Assembly: GCA_964035545.1 (NCBI GenBank)
Contig: OZ037769.1
Span: forward strand, 16,869,633 to 16,933,632
From: Bugula neritina
Lineage: Eukaryota > Bryozoa > Gymnolaemata > Cheilostomatida > Bugulidae
Length of the DNA stretch: 64,000 nt
Reading direction: 5' to 3'
Below are positions 1-43,492 of the stretch, one piece after another. The notes under the pieces are model-generated. The model was not told where the DNA came from. It ran no database searches and saw only the letters and a list, made by a program, of their open reading frames with translations. The number at the start of each line of letters is the position of its first letter. Position 1 is the stretch's first letter. Both the position numbers and the translations under genes were made by a program.

Positions 1-1044
1 GTCTTTTTATCACTAAATTATATATAAAGGTATAAATTCAAGCCGCCATCTGTGTTTCACAAAGCATCCCTTATTTGCAAATATTTCAAATATAACAGCT
101 GACCATGTAAAGAGTACTATAGAAAGGATCCACACGGAATACGTGGGAAGAGAAAACCAGGTATAGAAAGGGAAAAGGGTGAAGGTCAAAACTACACCAA
201 ATTATTATAGTCACATTACTCATAGTAGTCACGTGACTATCATAAGTCACATGACTTCCATAAGTCACATGACTTATGGAAGTCATGTGACTTATGATAG
301 TCACGTGACACACTAATCACTTTCCCTTTACAGCTTACAAGTGTTGGTGTAACTTACAAAAGCGGATTGAATGACTCAGCAATATGTTCACACAAGAGCA
401 AAATGACTTAAATATAAGCATACAATGAAATGCAAGCAATATATTTTATTCAGGTGTTACTGTTGTCTGATAATCTGATGAAATTTAATTTCAACTCATG
501 AAAAATTGTTGCTATAAGATGCTTTTGCTATGGAAAATCTTTCTACAAGCTAAAACAAATTTCAAAATTGAATGAAAAAAAGATAACATCATTCTGTAAA
601 AGCAAAAAGTAACAAACATTTCACATTTGAAAAGAAGTGTAAAAAAATTAATGAATTTAACTTTTAATTTTAAGTCGTTAATTTTGCTCTTGTGTAAACC
701 AAGAATCCACACAAGATTCGGGAAAGGAAATGACATCATAACTATTGAATACATACTGTGAGACCAGCATAGACTCTGATCTGCCGGTCCTAAATTCAGT
801 ATTGATATCATGATATATTCATGATATGAGATTTAGTATCGATATCGTAATATATACATGATATACTTATGTATAACAAAATTCAAGGTGTAGTAAGAAG
901 ACCATCCATCTGCTAGACTCAAACAAGATAATCTGCTTCTAGTGAATGATTTGGACCAATAGTTGTAATAGGCTAACAGAATACAGTCACCAGAAAGCTG
1001 TGTTGTATTAAATATAATATATATTAAGTAGAAAGGTGACTCAC
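1..1044. other. Intronic sequence left of the last visible dynein exon
   Basis: No exon of the dynein gene that I can support is seen here. It is AT-rich and contains the long GTCACGTGAC palindrome (228-309) and short direct repeats around 800-860 (gatatcatgatatat-type). A weak open stretch near 700-811 did not match the expected AAA2 continuation. Confidence 0.4.
228..309. repeat. 82-bp near-perfect palindrome with GTCACGTGAC ends
   Basis: The stretch reads almost identically on both strands; only the bases at the centre differ. Each arm carries GTCACGTGAC at its outer end and further GTCACATGAC copies inside. It would extrude as a long hairpin. GTCACGTGAC is also an E-box of the bHLH-zip (CLEAR-like) type; whether it is bound is unknown. 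Confidence 0.85.
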
Positions 1045-33269
<32,225 letters not shown>

Positions 33270-35825
33270 TGTGACTGATTACTAATAATAAAAAGTTACA
33301 AGTAGACACGCTACAGAGCAAACAATAGGTGTAGCTGTTTAACTCAGTAAATGATGAGTCGTAAAGTTCAAAACCTGAAGTACCCAACATTTAACTTCAA
33401 CTCAAAAAACTTAGTTAATATGGGAACAGAATTCTACCTTCACAGCACACTAGAAACTGAATTAGTCATTTCATCCTTGAATCTACAATAGAACCAACAA
33501 GTAGTGTAAGGGGCGCAGGTTTAAAGCTGCAATTACTAAATTTTAAGAACTTTGACACATATGCATGTTAAATATTTTTTTGGATTCAAAATAAAACTAT
33601 TTGATCTAAGATAAAGCACATTTGGCTATCACTTTATGTTACAGCAAAAATATATAATGAAAAAATAGTTATGAGATATCAGCCCTTTAGCCGTGCAATT
33701 TTCCAACAATTTTAGTTGATTTAATAAAATCTTTTAATGAATACAATGTCACCCCTTTTTAATTGTTGCTACAACTATATTGAATGAAAAATATAATATA
33801 ATGAAAATATGTGCATCAAAGCAGATCAAACATGGTAACAATACCAACTGCTATCACTTTTTAAATTTAAAACTGTACGGCCAGTAAATAAAAATAATTG
33901 CTAACAAATTTTTACAGCAGCATGTAATTGCATTCACAAATATTTCAATTTAAATCATATTAATTATAAAGCTAAAAATCAATAATAAACTCTTATTCAG
34001 TAAAGCAATCAATTATATTTTTTAGATTGTTTTATTTGAATTGTCTTAAAATTATGTCATTGTCATATGCTAGATTTAATTTTATCAAATAACAGCTGAA
34101 CACCAAGCTGGTGTTTAATTTAAAATAATTAATATTTCTATTTCCACTACTATTTAACTATAATTTGAATTTAATTACTAATACTCGTGACACTACAAAA
34201 TTTATGTTGTATTTGTTGAGCAACTTTGACTATTATTACTACAATTAGTAAATCACAACGACTTTCAGTTTGATTATCATCATGATACTCAGTAAATAAG
34301 CATAGACAAATTAAAGAACCCTATTGCTTTTACGTTTACGTTTAAATAGTAATACCAGTTACACTATTACATGTAATCATCACGTATTTGTAACAAACCA
34401 CTGTCATTGTGATTAAATTTTGATCATGTTTATGATGACCATAATGATCACCATAATGATAATGATCATTGTCATTTTGAGTATGGTCCTCATGATCATG
34501 ATCAAAATTTGATCACAATCACAACGACAGTGGTTTTTTACAAATACGTGATGCTTACAGTTATATGTAATAGTATAACTGGTGTTACTATATAAACGTA
34601 AAAGCAATAACTATAGGGCAAAATTCTTTAATTTAGTTTTAATCATTCAGTTAGTAGTAGACGTAGTACTAGTTTTAGTTCACAAATTGTAACAGTGCCA
34701 AAGTATCAAAATTAGGTCGTAAACTTAAAGTCAAACAAATAAACTAAATATAACTTTGAAGTTATATTATTAAAACAAAATGAATCATAACATAAATATT
34801 GCCATATAATTCTAAAATATTCTTTAAAATAAAGATAGTTGGTGCGAGTGAGTGGATCGAGAATCGTTGCTTGGGCGCCATGTTGTTGTTATGCATAACT
34901 ATACAAGATCATCGTTGCAGTTTTGTAAATTACGAAGGTGTTTGCATTTGCAAATGTAGTCTAGTTTTTCTAAAAGATTATAAAGTTGACTCGTTAAAAT
35001 ATAGCAAGTCGAGTGCTCAAACTTGCCGGGCCGTAACTACTTTCACGTTTGCGACCACTGAAATGCGTGCCAGTGTTTGGAACTACGAGCTAAACGTTTG
35101 CACTCGCGGGCGACTCGTTTCAAGAACTCGTGACAATCCTGCGATGAAGTAGGCGCTGCCGTGCGTTCTTTCATTTCTCCATCGGTTTAGTGGTCTTTGG
35201 TCTAGGAGGGCAGGAGGGGGCGGAAGCTAAGTTTGACCCTCGTTCTACAATATAAAGGGGATTTCCGAGCTATAACTTACTATAGTCATTAGTTATTACT
35301 CACAGTCACAGACATTTCCCTTTTCATGCACCTACGACTAGAGTAACAGTTGGACATATTATTAGTACTAATATTGCAATCAGATTTGTTTATATTTGTA
35401 CCAAATTATAACTGCAATAACATTTAATTGTGATGTTACTAATCATTAACTTTAAGTGAATAAGTATAACTATAAGTATTACTATTAGTATAACTACAGG
35501 TGCAATCACATTTACATTGACATTCACATTACTATTAGGCTTAGCTTCAAGTCTGACTTGGATCATTGATGTTAGTTTCACTTCACTCATCGGTTTCTGT
35601 GAGATTACGTTTTACAGTGAGTGTGACTGGGAATCAATGAAAGTGACTTAATTTTAGTAAATCACTGGACATTTACAATTACTGTGGCTTTCAGTCTGAA
35701 CTGGAGTATGTTCCTGCATTTGGAGTTTCTCATCTAATAGTAATATTAAAACTGAACTCGAACAAATGACATCAGACTGAAGTGATCAGAGTACGACTGG
35801 GTACTATTTAACAGTTATAGCAACA
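33270..35825. promoter_or_regulatory. Shared upstream region of the divergent dynein-like and MTMR14 genes
   Basis: No gene is visible in this 2.5 kb. The part 34830-35270 is richer in CpG than its surroundings, includes a GGGGGCGG GC-box near 35216, and a TATAAAGG at 35251-35258, about 570 bp before the MTMR14 ATG; this could be the MTMR14 core promoter if a long leader is used. The stretch 33500-34300 is AT-rich with no structure I recognise. A foldback element sits at 34309-34634. Confidence 0.45.
34309..34634. mobile_element. 325-bp foldback (MITE-like) element
   Basis: The left arm begins AAATTAAAGAACCCTATTGC and the right arm ends with its reverse complement, with a few bases inserted. 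Homology continues inward for about 120 bp per arm through ACGTATTTGTAA.AAACCACTGTC and ATTTTGATCATG. The centre is a short GATCAT/ATGATC-rich loop. No coding capacity. Confidence 0.75.
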
Positions 35826-38800
35826 ATGGCTGGATCAGGAAAAATAAAACAAAGTGACTTGAATCAGCTTGTTCATCACATGTCAAAAAAGGCTTTTCGA
35901 GCTAAAGATGCTACTGTCTTAGTAAGTTCAATTTTTTAAATGCTTGAAGTTAAACTTAAATAAACATTATGGTTGCTTGGTGATTATCAATATTACAGTA
36001 ATTTGCTGTGATTATTGATAAGTGCTTAATTGAAACAATTTTCTTGTTAATCACATGATGATAAGTTGAAGTTTGGCTTAGTATCACTCATAGTCATAAA
36101 TTTAAGAGTAATCAACATTAAGATTAATTGCATTGATTCCATCCTTTTATTGTTTTTTTATGTTCATCGTTTGTCAAATTAAAATAGTAATTATTGTTTA
36201 GTGTTTAGTCTTATAATTAGTTTTGCAGTTAGAGAAGTAATATTGTGGTTTCTGTTCCTACTTTCTCTGCTAAATTGCCTGCCTGTAGGTGTGAGGATAT
36301 TAAATTCCCCCTAAAGTCAGGCATTAGGATGATTTTAGTTCTAGTTTCTTAACTCAATACAGGCTCCTCTACACTTCTCTAAGGGTATCCCAAACACAGG
36401 TGTATGTATCTTCGGTTGTAGCCTGTATGATGATATTGTTTTGTATTTGTTGAAATACACATATTTTTGTAGTGGTGGTAGTTTTTAGGTAGTAAAGTCA
36501 GTAGCTAACGGGATGTATGGTAGTACTTTTTTGATACCTATTCTAGTACTAGTACTGGATTACTTTAAGCAGTCTCATGTTTAAAGGAAATGTAGCCTAA
36601 GTTCATAGTTATGATTTGTATTTGTTCTGCTCCCTCAATGTGTTTGGGATGACTAGTGTTGAAGAATGTGTTTTAATAACTGCGTAGGCGTTGCATTTTA
36701 TAGTTTTAAGTAGAATAGAGGTATGAAGAGAAAGGATAACTCTATATAGCTATTGTGTATTAATAGACAATTATTATTTATTCAGTGTGAGTTTTGATTC
36801 TATGACTTCTGCAGTGAAGTAACTAAACGCTATTAGGGAGGATGTAAGGTGTTGTAGTGAGTGTGTTTTGTGGAATAGGAAATTTAATTATCATGAGGTT
36901 ATCTGTTTAATGAATTAGTATTACATGTTTGTTTTATCCATCAGGACTCACCCGGAAGTTAGTACAACTGGTGCAGCAGTGACTCAACTTAAGTTCTTGG
37001 ATGAGTTTCAACTCAAACATGTTTTGAAAATAGTATCTAAAATATTGTGTGAAAGCTCTCCAGCCCTTGGCTAAATGCTGAATTATTGTCATATATAGTA
37101 GCAGTGCATTTACTATTGTGTTTCATTGGTTGACCTGGATGTGTTTCTGTTTTCAGGATGAGAAAATCATGTCTCATTGTTTGACTCTGTGTGGAAAAGA
37201 CTACAAATACTCTGTAAGCATTTAGTTACTTTCTAAAAAAAACTTTAATTTTTTGTCACAAACTTACTATTTGAAAATAGATTTTATGTTAAATTATTTT
37301 TATTCTAATAGTTTAATAGGAGATTGCTATCAGTTTAATAACAAATATTATATGTTTTTGCTTTTCAGATTTGTAAGATATTTGGAAATTGGCTTTGCTT
37401 GCATTTTGTATTATGTCTTCAGGCCTGTTGAAGGAATTTCTTTGCTCTAAAAATTTTTCCTGCCTTACTACTCTACTTTATATTTTGTTATTTATGTTTT
37501 GTTCACTGCAAGTCAAATAACAAATACTAAATATTCAAAGTGATTACTCAGTATTTAATGTGAAAATTGAGTTTTCAAAGTGAATACTAAACGTTTGATA
37601 TTGTCCTACTTGGTTACCATGGTTACTAGGTACTCGACAACAAGAATGGGGAGTTATGCAACCATTACCCTCCCAAACTCATACTTCTCGAGTACGAGTG
37701 TAGAGATTCGGCCGGTCACCATGAGTCCATTTATAACATGCAGTCACTTACAGACATGTTCAGGAAAGACCGGTTCGCTCGCTGTCGGACCAGATTCGTA
37801 GTTCCAGTCATCCTGATTGAGGGAAAGGTAGTCAAATTATATGTTTTTATCAAATTCAAAAATTCATTGGCAAATAAAGTCTATGCCCAATGCAAATGTT
37901 TTTGAATTAGAAATGAATCATATTAAAGCCAAACAAATTATGTCATAGAGTTCTATTATCTACTCAGGAAGAAAAAGTTGATGTTTCACTTGTATTGTCA
38001 TGTGACTCACATTTCCTGGTCACGCAAGTTGGTGTTTTGTAGCATATCTGTCGGTCTGCTACGATATCAGGAAGTGGGGAACTCTATGGGAGACTCGGAC
38101 TCAACCTTGTGTTCAGTAAGTACTAGTAGTGGTGGTGGTAGTAGTAGTAGTAATGGGACTAGTAGTAGTAGCACTAGCAGTAGTAGTATTATTAATAATA
38201 GTAGCAGTAGTAGTGTAGTAGTAGTAGCAGTAGTAGTCTTAGTAGTAGTAGTACTACTACTAACAGTACTAGTAGTAATACTAGCGGTAGTCAGCTGGTA
38301 TTAATATTAGTACTACCAGTAGTACTGTGTGTAGTCACCTAGTGCTAGTAGCACTACTAGTAATGTGTATTATTTTATAATGAAATGAAAATGAAAAGAG
38401 TCAGAAGTTTTGTCACTTTCTTTCATCGCTGACTTTTATTTACCAGACGCTGAGAGATCCGGCAGCTCTACCGCTACGTCCGACGAGGCTAACAATGGTG
38501 ACCCCGGGTGAGTTCGAGGGGGGAGGTGGTGGGGGTCTATAGAGCAGTCATTGACTAGAGTCAAGTGTTACAGCAACTTTCAAGTCACGTGATCAAATGT
38601 TTACTCAGATTCTTGTGCTGGTTTGATTTTAAAGTTCTCTTAGTAAATGATGAGAAGTCTGCAGAATAGTATTGATATGAATATTGATTAGGAATATGCT
38701 ATTCTGGTGATGGGTTGGGTTTTATTTGTTTTGTATGTTATATTACATTATATAACATGTTTTATTACATCACTATTTAATATAGTGTATTATATTATTA

Positions 38801-41800
38801 TAATAATGTATTATATTATTGTATTATGTTATATTTGGCATTGATGTGTTGCAGAGATATGCAGGCATTAGATAGAATACGCAGACAAGACATCAAGCTA
38901 CTCAAGGAGCTCAGAGTTAACCATATCTGTGATCTAATGTTGGAGAATAAGAAAGTCAAGTATTTCCTCAAGTAAGTTTAACACTCGGTCCTAATAGGTT
39001 AACCTAGGATACCAAGTTTGTAGTTACCTTCTTGTCTCGTATTACGTAACGGATTAAGTGGGTTAGAAATATCTACTTGAGCTGTAAGTATTTATTGGAA
39101 AACTATCCTGAACAAATTATAAAACCTTTTTTGAAACAACTGCATGAGTCATCATCAGAAAGTAAGGTGTATATGAAATGACTTTGACCCAAGGATTTGA
39201 GTTATGCAATATTTAAGTTAACTAGATAAGAGTGTGTTATGTCTATATATTTCCACAGTGTGTTATGTCAATATATGTTGACAGTGTGACATCTTCGGAG
39301 AAGGTTGATAAACTCAACAGGTACTCTGATTTCTCTCTCTGGAGTCTACCATATCCTGGATGTGAATTCTTTAAGGTATGGAGTTATCACACTTTGAGAC
39401 TCAGTTACTTGGGAGGATAACTCTGCATTATACTTTTCTACATTCATTTTTATATATTCTGTAATTATTTTGTTTGAATTTTTTTATGATGCCTAAATTT
39501 ATGATAAGACAACTGAAAGAAATCATTTTTAAAGTAGGCTGTTGGAATAAGCGTTTAGCGTGTCACTTGTGGAGTTTGTATGAGCTTATGTTTACAATGT
39601 TATGTACAGGTGTGAGTTTATATTGCTGTGTTATGTACAGGTGTGAGTTTATATTGCTGTGTTATGTACAGGTGTGGAGGGACAGAGATTACGATGCGGA
39701 TAGAATAGTGTTTGACTGGAGTCAGGAGTTTGTAAATTCCGAGTTGGAGATTCCTCAGGAATCCCCCCACCTGCACATACCTGACATTTGCTGGAAGGAA
39801 TACAAGACTTGGAGTTTGATTAAACTCACACAGAACTACCTGAATATTATACTCCGACATGTACAGTCAGGTGTGTTACTATATGAATATTATACTCACA
39901 TATATATACAGTATATTACTATATAAATATTATACTCACATATATACAGTATATTACTATATATGAATATTATACTCACATATATACAGTATATTACTAT
40001 ATATGAATATTATACTCACATATATACAGTATATTACTATATAAATATTATACTCACATATATATACAGTATGTTACTATATGAATATTATACTCACATG
40101 TATACAGTATATTACTATATAAATATTATACTCACATATATGCAGTATATTACTATATGAATATTATACTTACATATATACAATATATTATTATATGAAT
40201 ATTATACTTACATATATGCAGTATATTACTATATGAATATTATACTTACATATATACAGTATATTACTATATGAATATTATACTCACATATATGCAGTAT
40301 ATTACTATATGAATATTATACTCACATATATACAGTATATTACTATATGAATATTATACTCACATATAGGCAGTATATTACTATATGAATATTATACTTA
40401 CATATATACAATATATTAATATACGAATATCTCCACAGGAGACTCGGGTCTTCTAGTCCACTGTATCTCGGGGTGGGACCGGACCCCCCTCTTCATATCT
40501 CTGGTTAGACTGTCTCTCTGGGCCGATGGTCTCATACATAAATCCCTCTCATCTCTAGAAATACTCTACTTCACAGTAGCATACGACTGGTACCAGTTCG
40601 GGTGAGTCACCCACACTTCCTGTTTGATAGTCTTCCTGTCTGGGAGCCATTTTGAATTATCCATCTTGTTTTTGTCACTTTTTATTTCAGGATCACTCTT
40701 GTACGTTTGGGTTTTGCTTTGTGGGTTTTTCTTTTGTTGAATCTATTTCATTGTATTTCTTTCGAGTTATAGTACTCATTCAACTAACTCGTACTGACCT
40801 CAACTCGTCTGTTTGTAGCCATGATTTGCCGGATCGTCTGCAGAAGGGAGAGGAAATCATGTTCTTCTGCTTCTACTTCCTCAAGTTCTTCCAATCAGAG
40901 GAGTTCATCGTTCACTTTCCAACGTAAGACTAGTTCATTGTTCACTTTCAGATTCTACCACGTTGGTCTATCATGTGATATATTGTTGTTCTTCTACTCA
41001 ACCTATTAACCAATGGCTTTTCCCATAACCCCCCTTTTCCCACTTCACTTCCTGCCATTGCTTCTTAATCAGTCGCTTTTCATTTCATCTGCTAGCAATT
41101 GTAAAAGCTTTATTGATTGGTCCAACGGTTTTAGTAAGTGAGCTCATTAGCTGGCAAATTGCTCTTCAATAAGAAACCAGTTCATCGGTTGGCTGATTAA
41201 TTTTAGCGCGAGTCGGTCACGGAATGTCTCCTCAACTGACCTAGATATGCACTATCCAATGGGAGTGTTGCTAGACGCTGACTTTCCACCCTTCGGCAGC
41301 TCCTCTAGTCTGTGTAGTGACCAGAGCATGTCCAGTCGCTCCGATGCCGCGCCTCAGCTCTTCATGGTCGAGTCGACCGAGAAAGACGGCACGATGACTA
41401 GCTGCCCCTCCAGCTCTGCCCTCAATGGGTCAGAACCTCTGCTAACTTTACACTCCTTGCCCTTGCATCATTCTTATGTTTGTTGCTCTTCAAAACCTGA
41501 TCTGTGTAGGTTTGGTTCAGGAAATTAAATTAATGTCAGAAATTGTCTTATCTTAGTGGTTCTGTTTATATATCTTGGTATTTCAGGTCAAGGCCAGTTT
41601 CCGTGCCTCTCAGAGTTGCAGATTCCGGTAGCGGTTCATCTGGCAGGAGGAGCGACTCCCCATCTGTTGGCAGGTGTGTAGGTCCTTATATATCAGTATA
41701 TTAGCTATGTGGCAGGTGGTCACAGGTGTTACAGTATACTAGCTATGTGGCAGGTGGTCACAGGTGTTACAGTATACTAGCTATGTGGCAGGTGGTCACA

Positions 41801-42544
41801 GGTGTTACAGTATATTAGCTATGTGGCAGGTGGTCACAGGTGTTACAGTATACTAGCTATATGGCAGGTTGTCACAGGTGTTACAGTATATTAGCTATCT
41901 AACAGGTGGTCACAGGTGTTACAGTATATTAGCTATGTTACAGCTGGCAGGTGGTCACAGGTACCGGGAGTTATGTAGAGTCCGTTTCTCCGCACTCAGG
42001 AACAGACGCCCACCGCCGCCTCTCCAGTTCCGGTGAATTCTCCAGACACTCAGCTAGTCTGTGAGTTGAATATTTCTTAGCGTTTGATCCTAAACTTTAG
42101 AGATTAGACTCTGGCTCTACCATCTGAGCAACTCAATCTGTGTTCTCTTGACCTGTTTATTGCCAGAAAATAAGGCTGAGATAACTTTTATGTCTTTTGG
42201 TTTGAATCAGACGAAGTTTTGCTTGCATCATTTCTTCATATGAAATATCTGTCCGTCATTTGCCTTCTTTCTCTTGGTCTGTCCGTCTCTTATATTCACT
42301 TTTATTTACATCCTTCTGTCCTTCACCTTTATCTTCTCATACAACTGAACATTAACTCTGCTCTTGCAGTTCCGAACTTCATCACGAACCTTCCCCACGG
42401 CGGACTCGGCTGGAGGAAGTGAGGTCACTGTTCTATCACGCGTACGCTTCCACCGTCGGCTTCAAGAACGGCACCGACGATAGCTCCAATCTATTCGATA
42501 TGTTGACGGACAAAATGGTCGCCCTCGGCAACAAGCTTGCCTGA
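35826..42544 (+). CDS. MTMR14: Myotubularin-related protein 14 (phosphoinositide 3-phosphatase)
   Basis: Fourteen exons join in frame into 577 aa: 35826-35921, 37157-37213, 37630-37827, 38043-38115, 38447-38507, 38855-38971, 39285-39375, 39672-39870, 40439-40601, 40819-40923, 41207-41428, 41587-41673, 41971-42060, 42370-42544 (TGA). Catalytic loop HCISGWDR (40459-40482) has the CX5R motif of cysteine phosphatases, preceded by SGLLV and followed by TPLFISLVRLSLWADGLIH, which I recognise as MTMR14/Jumpy. Other matching blocks are HICRSATISG, VTSSEKVDKLNRY, PYPGCEFFK and RLQKGEEIMFFCFYFLK. MTMR14 removes the 3-phosphate from PI3P and PI(3,5)P2 and acts in autophagy and muscle in vertebrates. The tail is Ser-rich and ends in the conserved EVRSLFYHAYASTVG block. 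Start chosen as the only ATG in frame with the first exon; MAGSG context fits. The 12-13 junction uses GGGAG|TTATG, since the nearer CACAG|GTACC would bring in a stop. Confidence 0.93.
38128..38345. repeat. (AGT)n-rich trinucleotide tract
   Basis: Imperfect AGT/AGC/ACT repeats in the MTMR14 intron 38116-38446, starting right after the donor GTAAGTACTAGTAGT; inverted AGTACTACTAC segments allow hairpins. Confidence 0.9.
39599..39671 (+). repeat. Triplicated MTMR14 acceptor, 31-bp units
   Basis: Units at 39599 and 39630 and the start of a third at 39661 each contain GTTATGTACAG|GTGTG. The third is the acceptor that joins in frame to GTG TGG AGG GAC (exon 39672-39870). The upstream copies would insert GTGTGAGTTTATATTGCTGT-type sequence. 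Confidence 0.88.
39842..40435 (+). repeat. 38-bp array seeded at an MTMR14 donor
   Basis: About 15 copies of a unit running GAATATTATACTCACATATA then TACAGTATATTACTATAT. The first, diverged copy is the end of exon 39672-39870 itself (GAATATTATACTCCGACATG...) plus its donor. The array forms nearly all of intron 39871-40438, just before the catalytic exon. Confidence 0.92.
41690..41960 (+). repeat. 38-bp array in the MTMR14 intron 41674-41970
   Basis: About seven copies containing TGTGGCAGGTGGTCACAGGT and TTACAGTATACTAGCTA. Every copy has GGCAG|GTGG, resembling the donor of exon 41587-41673 (TTGGCAG|GTGTG), and ACAG|GT acceptor-like steps. Confidence 0.92.
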
Positions 42545-43449
42545 CTTCCTGTAGAAATCGTGTCATATAACTATCATGTAGCGGAGTTTAAGGCATTTTA
42601 ATTATTATTATGTAAATAAGTTTATATTTTATATAATAATGTTTTAGTGCTCCAAGTAACATGACTTGCTCATTGCTGTTTATTAATATTATTAAATAAT
42701 GTTAAGTCTTTATTCCATCAGCTTACTATTGCAGCTTCCCACCCAAGTTTCTCTCCTGGGTGTAGCTATGCATTTCTGTGAGTCACTTCTACTAAACGGT
42801 GATTGTTTTTATTTTAAATTGAATTTCTTGTAACTTGTTGGGTGCTGCCTATCCTTGTTATACATGTTCAACTGCTGCCTAGTTTTACTCGACTGTAGTT
42901 AAGTATTCTGCACTTCATTTTATATTATTTCGTCTTATGTCCGTATATTATATTACAATATTCTCTTTGTAGAAGACTTGTTAATAGTTTACATGTGCAT
43001 TAGATACCTACATCATATTCTATGTTTCATTTATATTGTTTTATGTATCAACTTGTGATTTTATTTCCATTTGATGTAACAAATTGTAATATATTAAATA
43101 TTATGTTATGGTATATTGATCTTTGTTGTATATTTTATTAGAATTTAAGAGTCGTCTTCCCAATTGGGATTTGTTAAATGGTTGTTCTATATCAAAGCTG
43201 CCTGTGGAAAGACTCATTTTCAATTTTATGAGTCTTAAGGTAAAAAGTAATTGTCTAATATAACATCAATGTAAGGAAAGTTCTGGAAAACTAGCTCTAT
43301 ACTTAATAATGTAGTCGACACATGATAAGCATAATAATCTTTTCCTTGTTAAACTGTGGACGTTCCAACATATTATCAGTATGCTCTTACCCTACACCTA
43401 TTGGAATAATCTATGTGAGAGAAAGCATATGGTAGCAGTCTACTGTTGG
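42545..43449. other. MTMR14 3' flank and intergenic DNA
   Basis: AT-rich with no open frame of interest. There is no canonical AATAAA close to the stop; ATTAAA occurs near 43095. A 9-bp inverted repeat AAGACTCAT/ATGAGTCTT lies around 43208-43240. Confidence 0.4.
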
Positions 43450-43458
43450 TATATAAGG
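43450..43458 (+). promoter_or_regulatory. TATA box of the D8C/EGF/CUB gene
   Basis: TATATAAGG lies 43 bp upstream of the preferred ATG (43493). A start site about 30 bp downstream would fall near 43480, after the ATG at 43475, which is why the second ATG is chosen as the translation start. Confidence 0.6.
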
Positions 43459-43492
43459 TTCATGTTCCTTTTACATGTCTTCTATCTACACT

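Noticed and set aside
512..811. Possible next dynein AAA2 exon
   Set aside because: The short match around GPADQ does not continue into a dynein block and no consistent splice sites and phase were found.
34799..35152. 117-codon open frame upstream of MTMR14
   Set aside because: No recognisable content; it overlaps the probable promoter and lacks splice or start support.
41961..41970. Alternative MTMR14 acceptor CACAG|GTACC at 41961
   Set aside because: Joining from the phase-2 donor at 41673 it leads to an in-frame stop within the exon; GGGAG|TTATG ten bases on keeps the frame to the conserved C-terminus.
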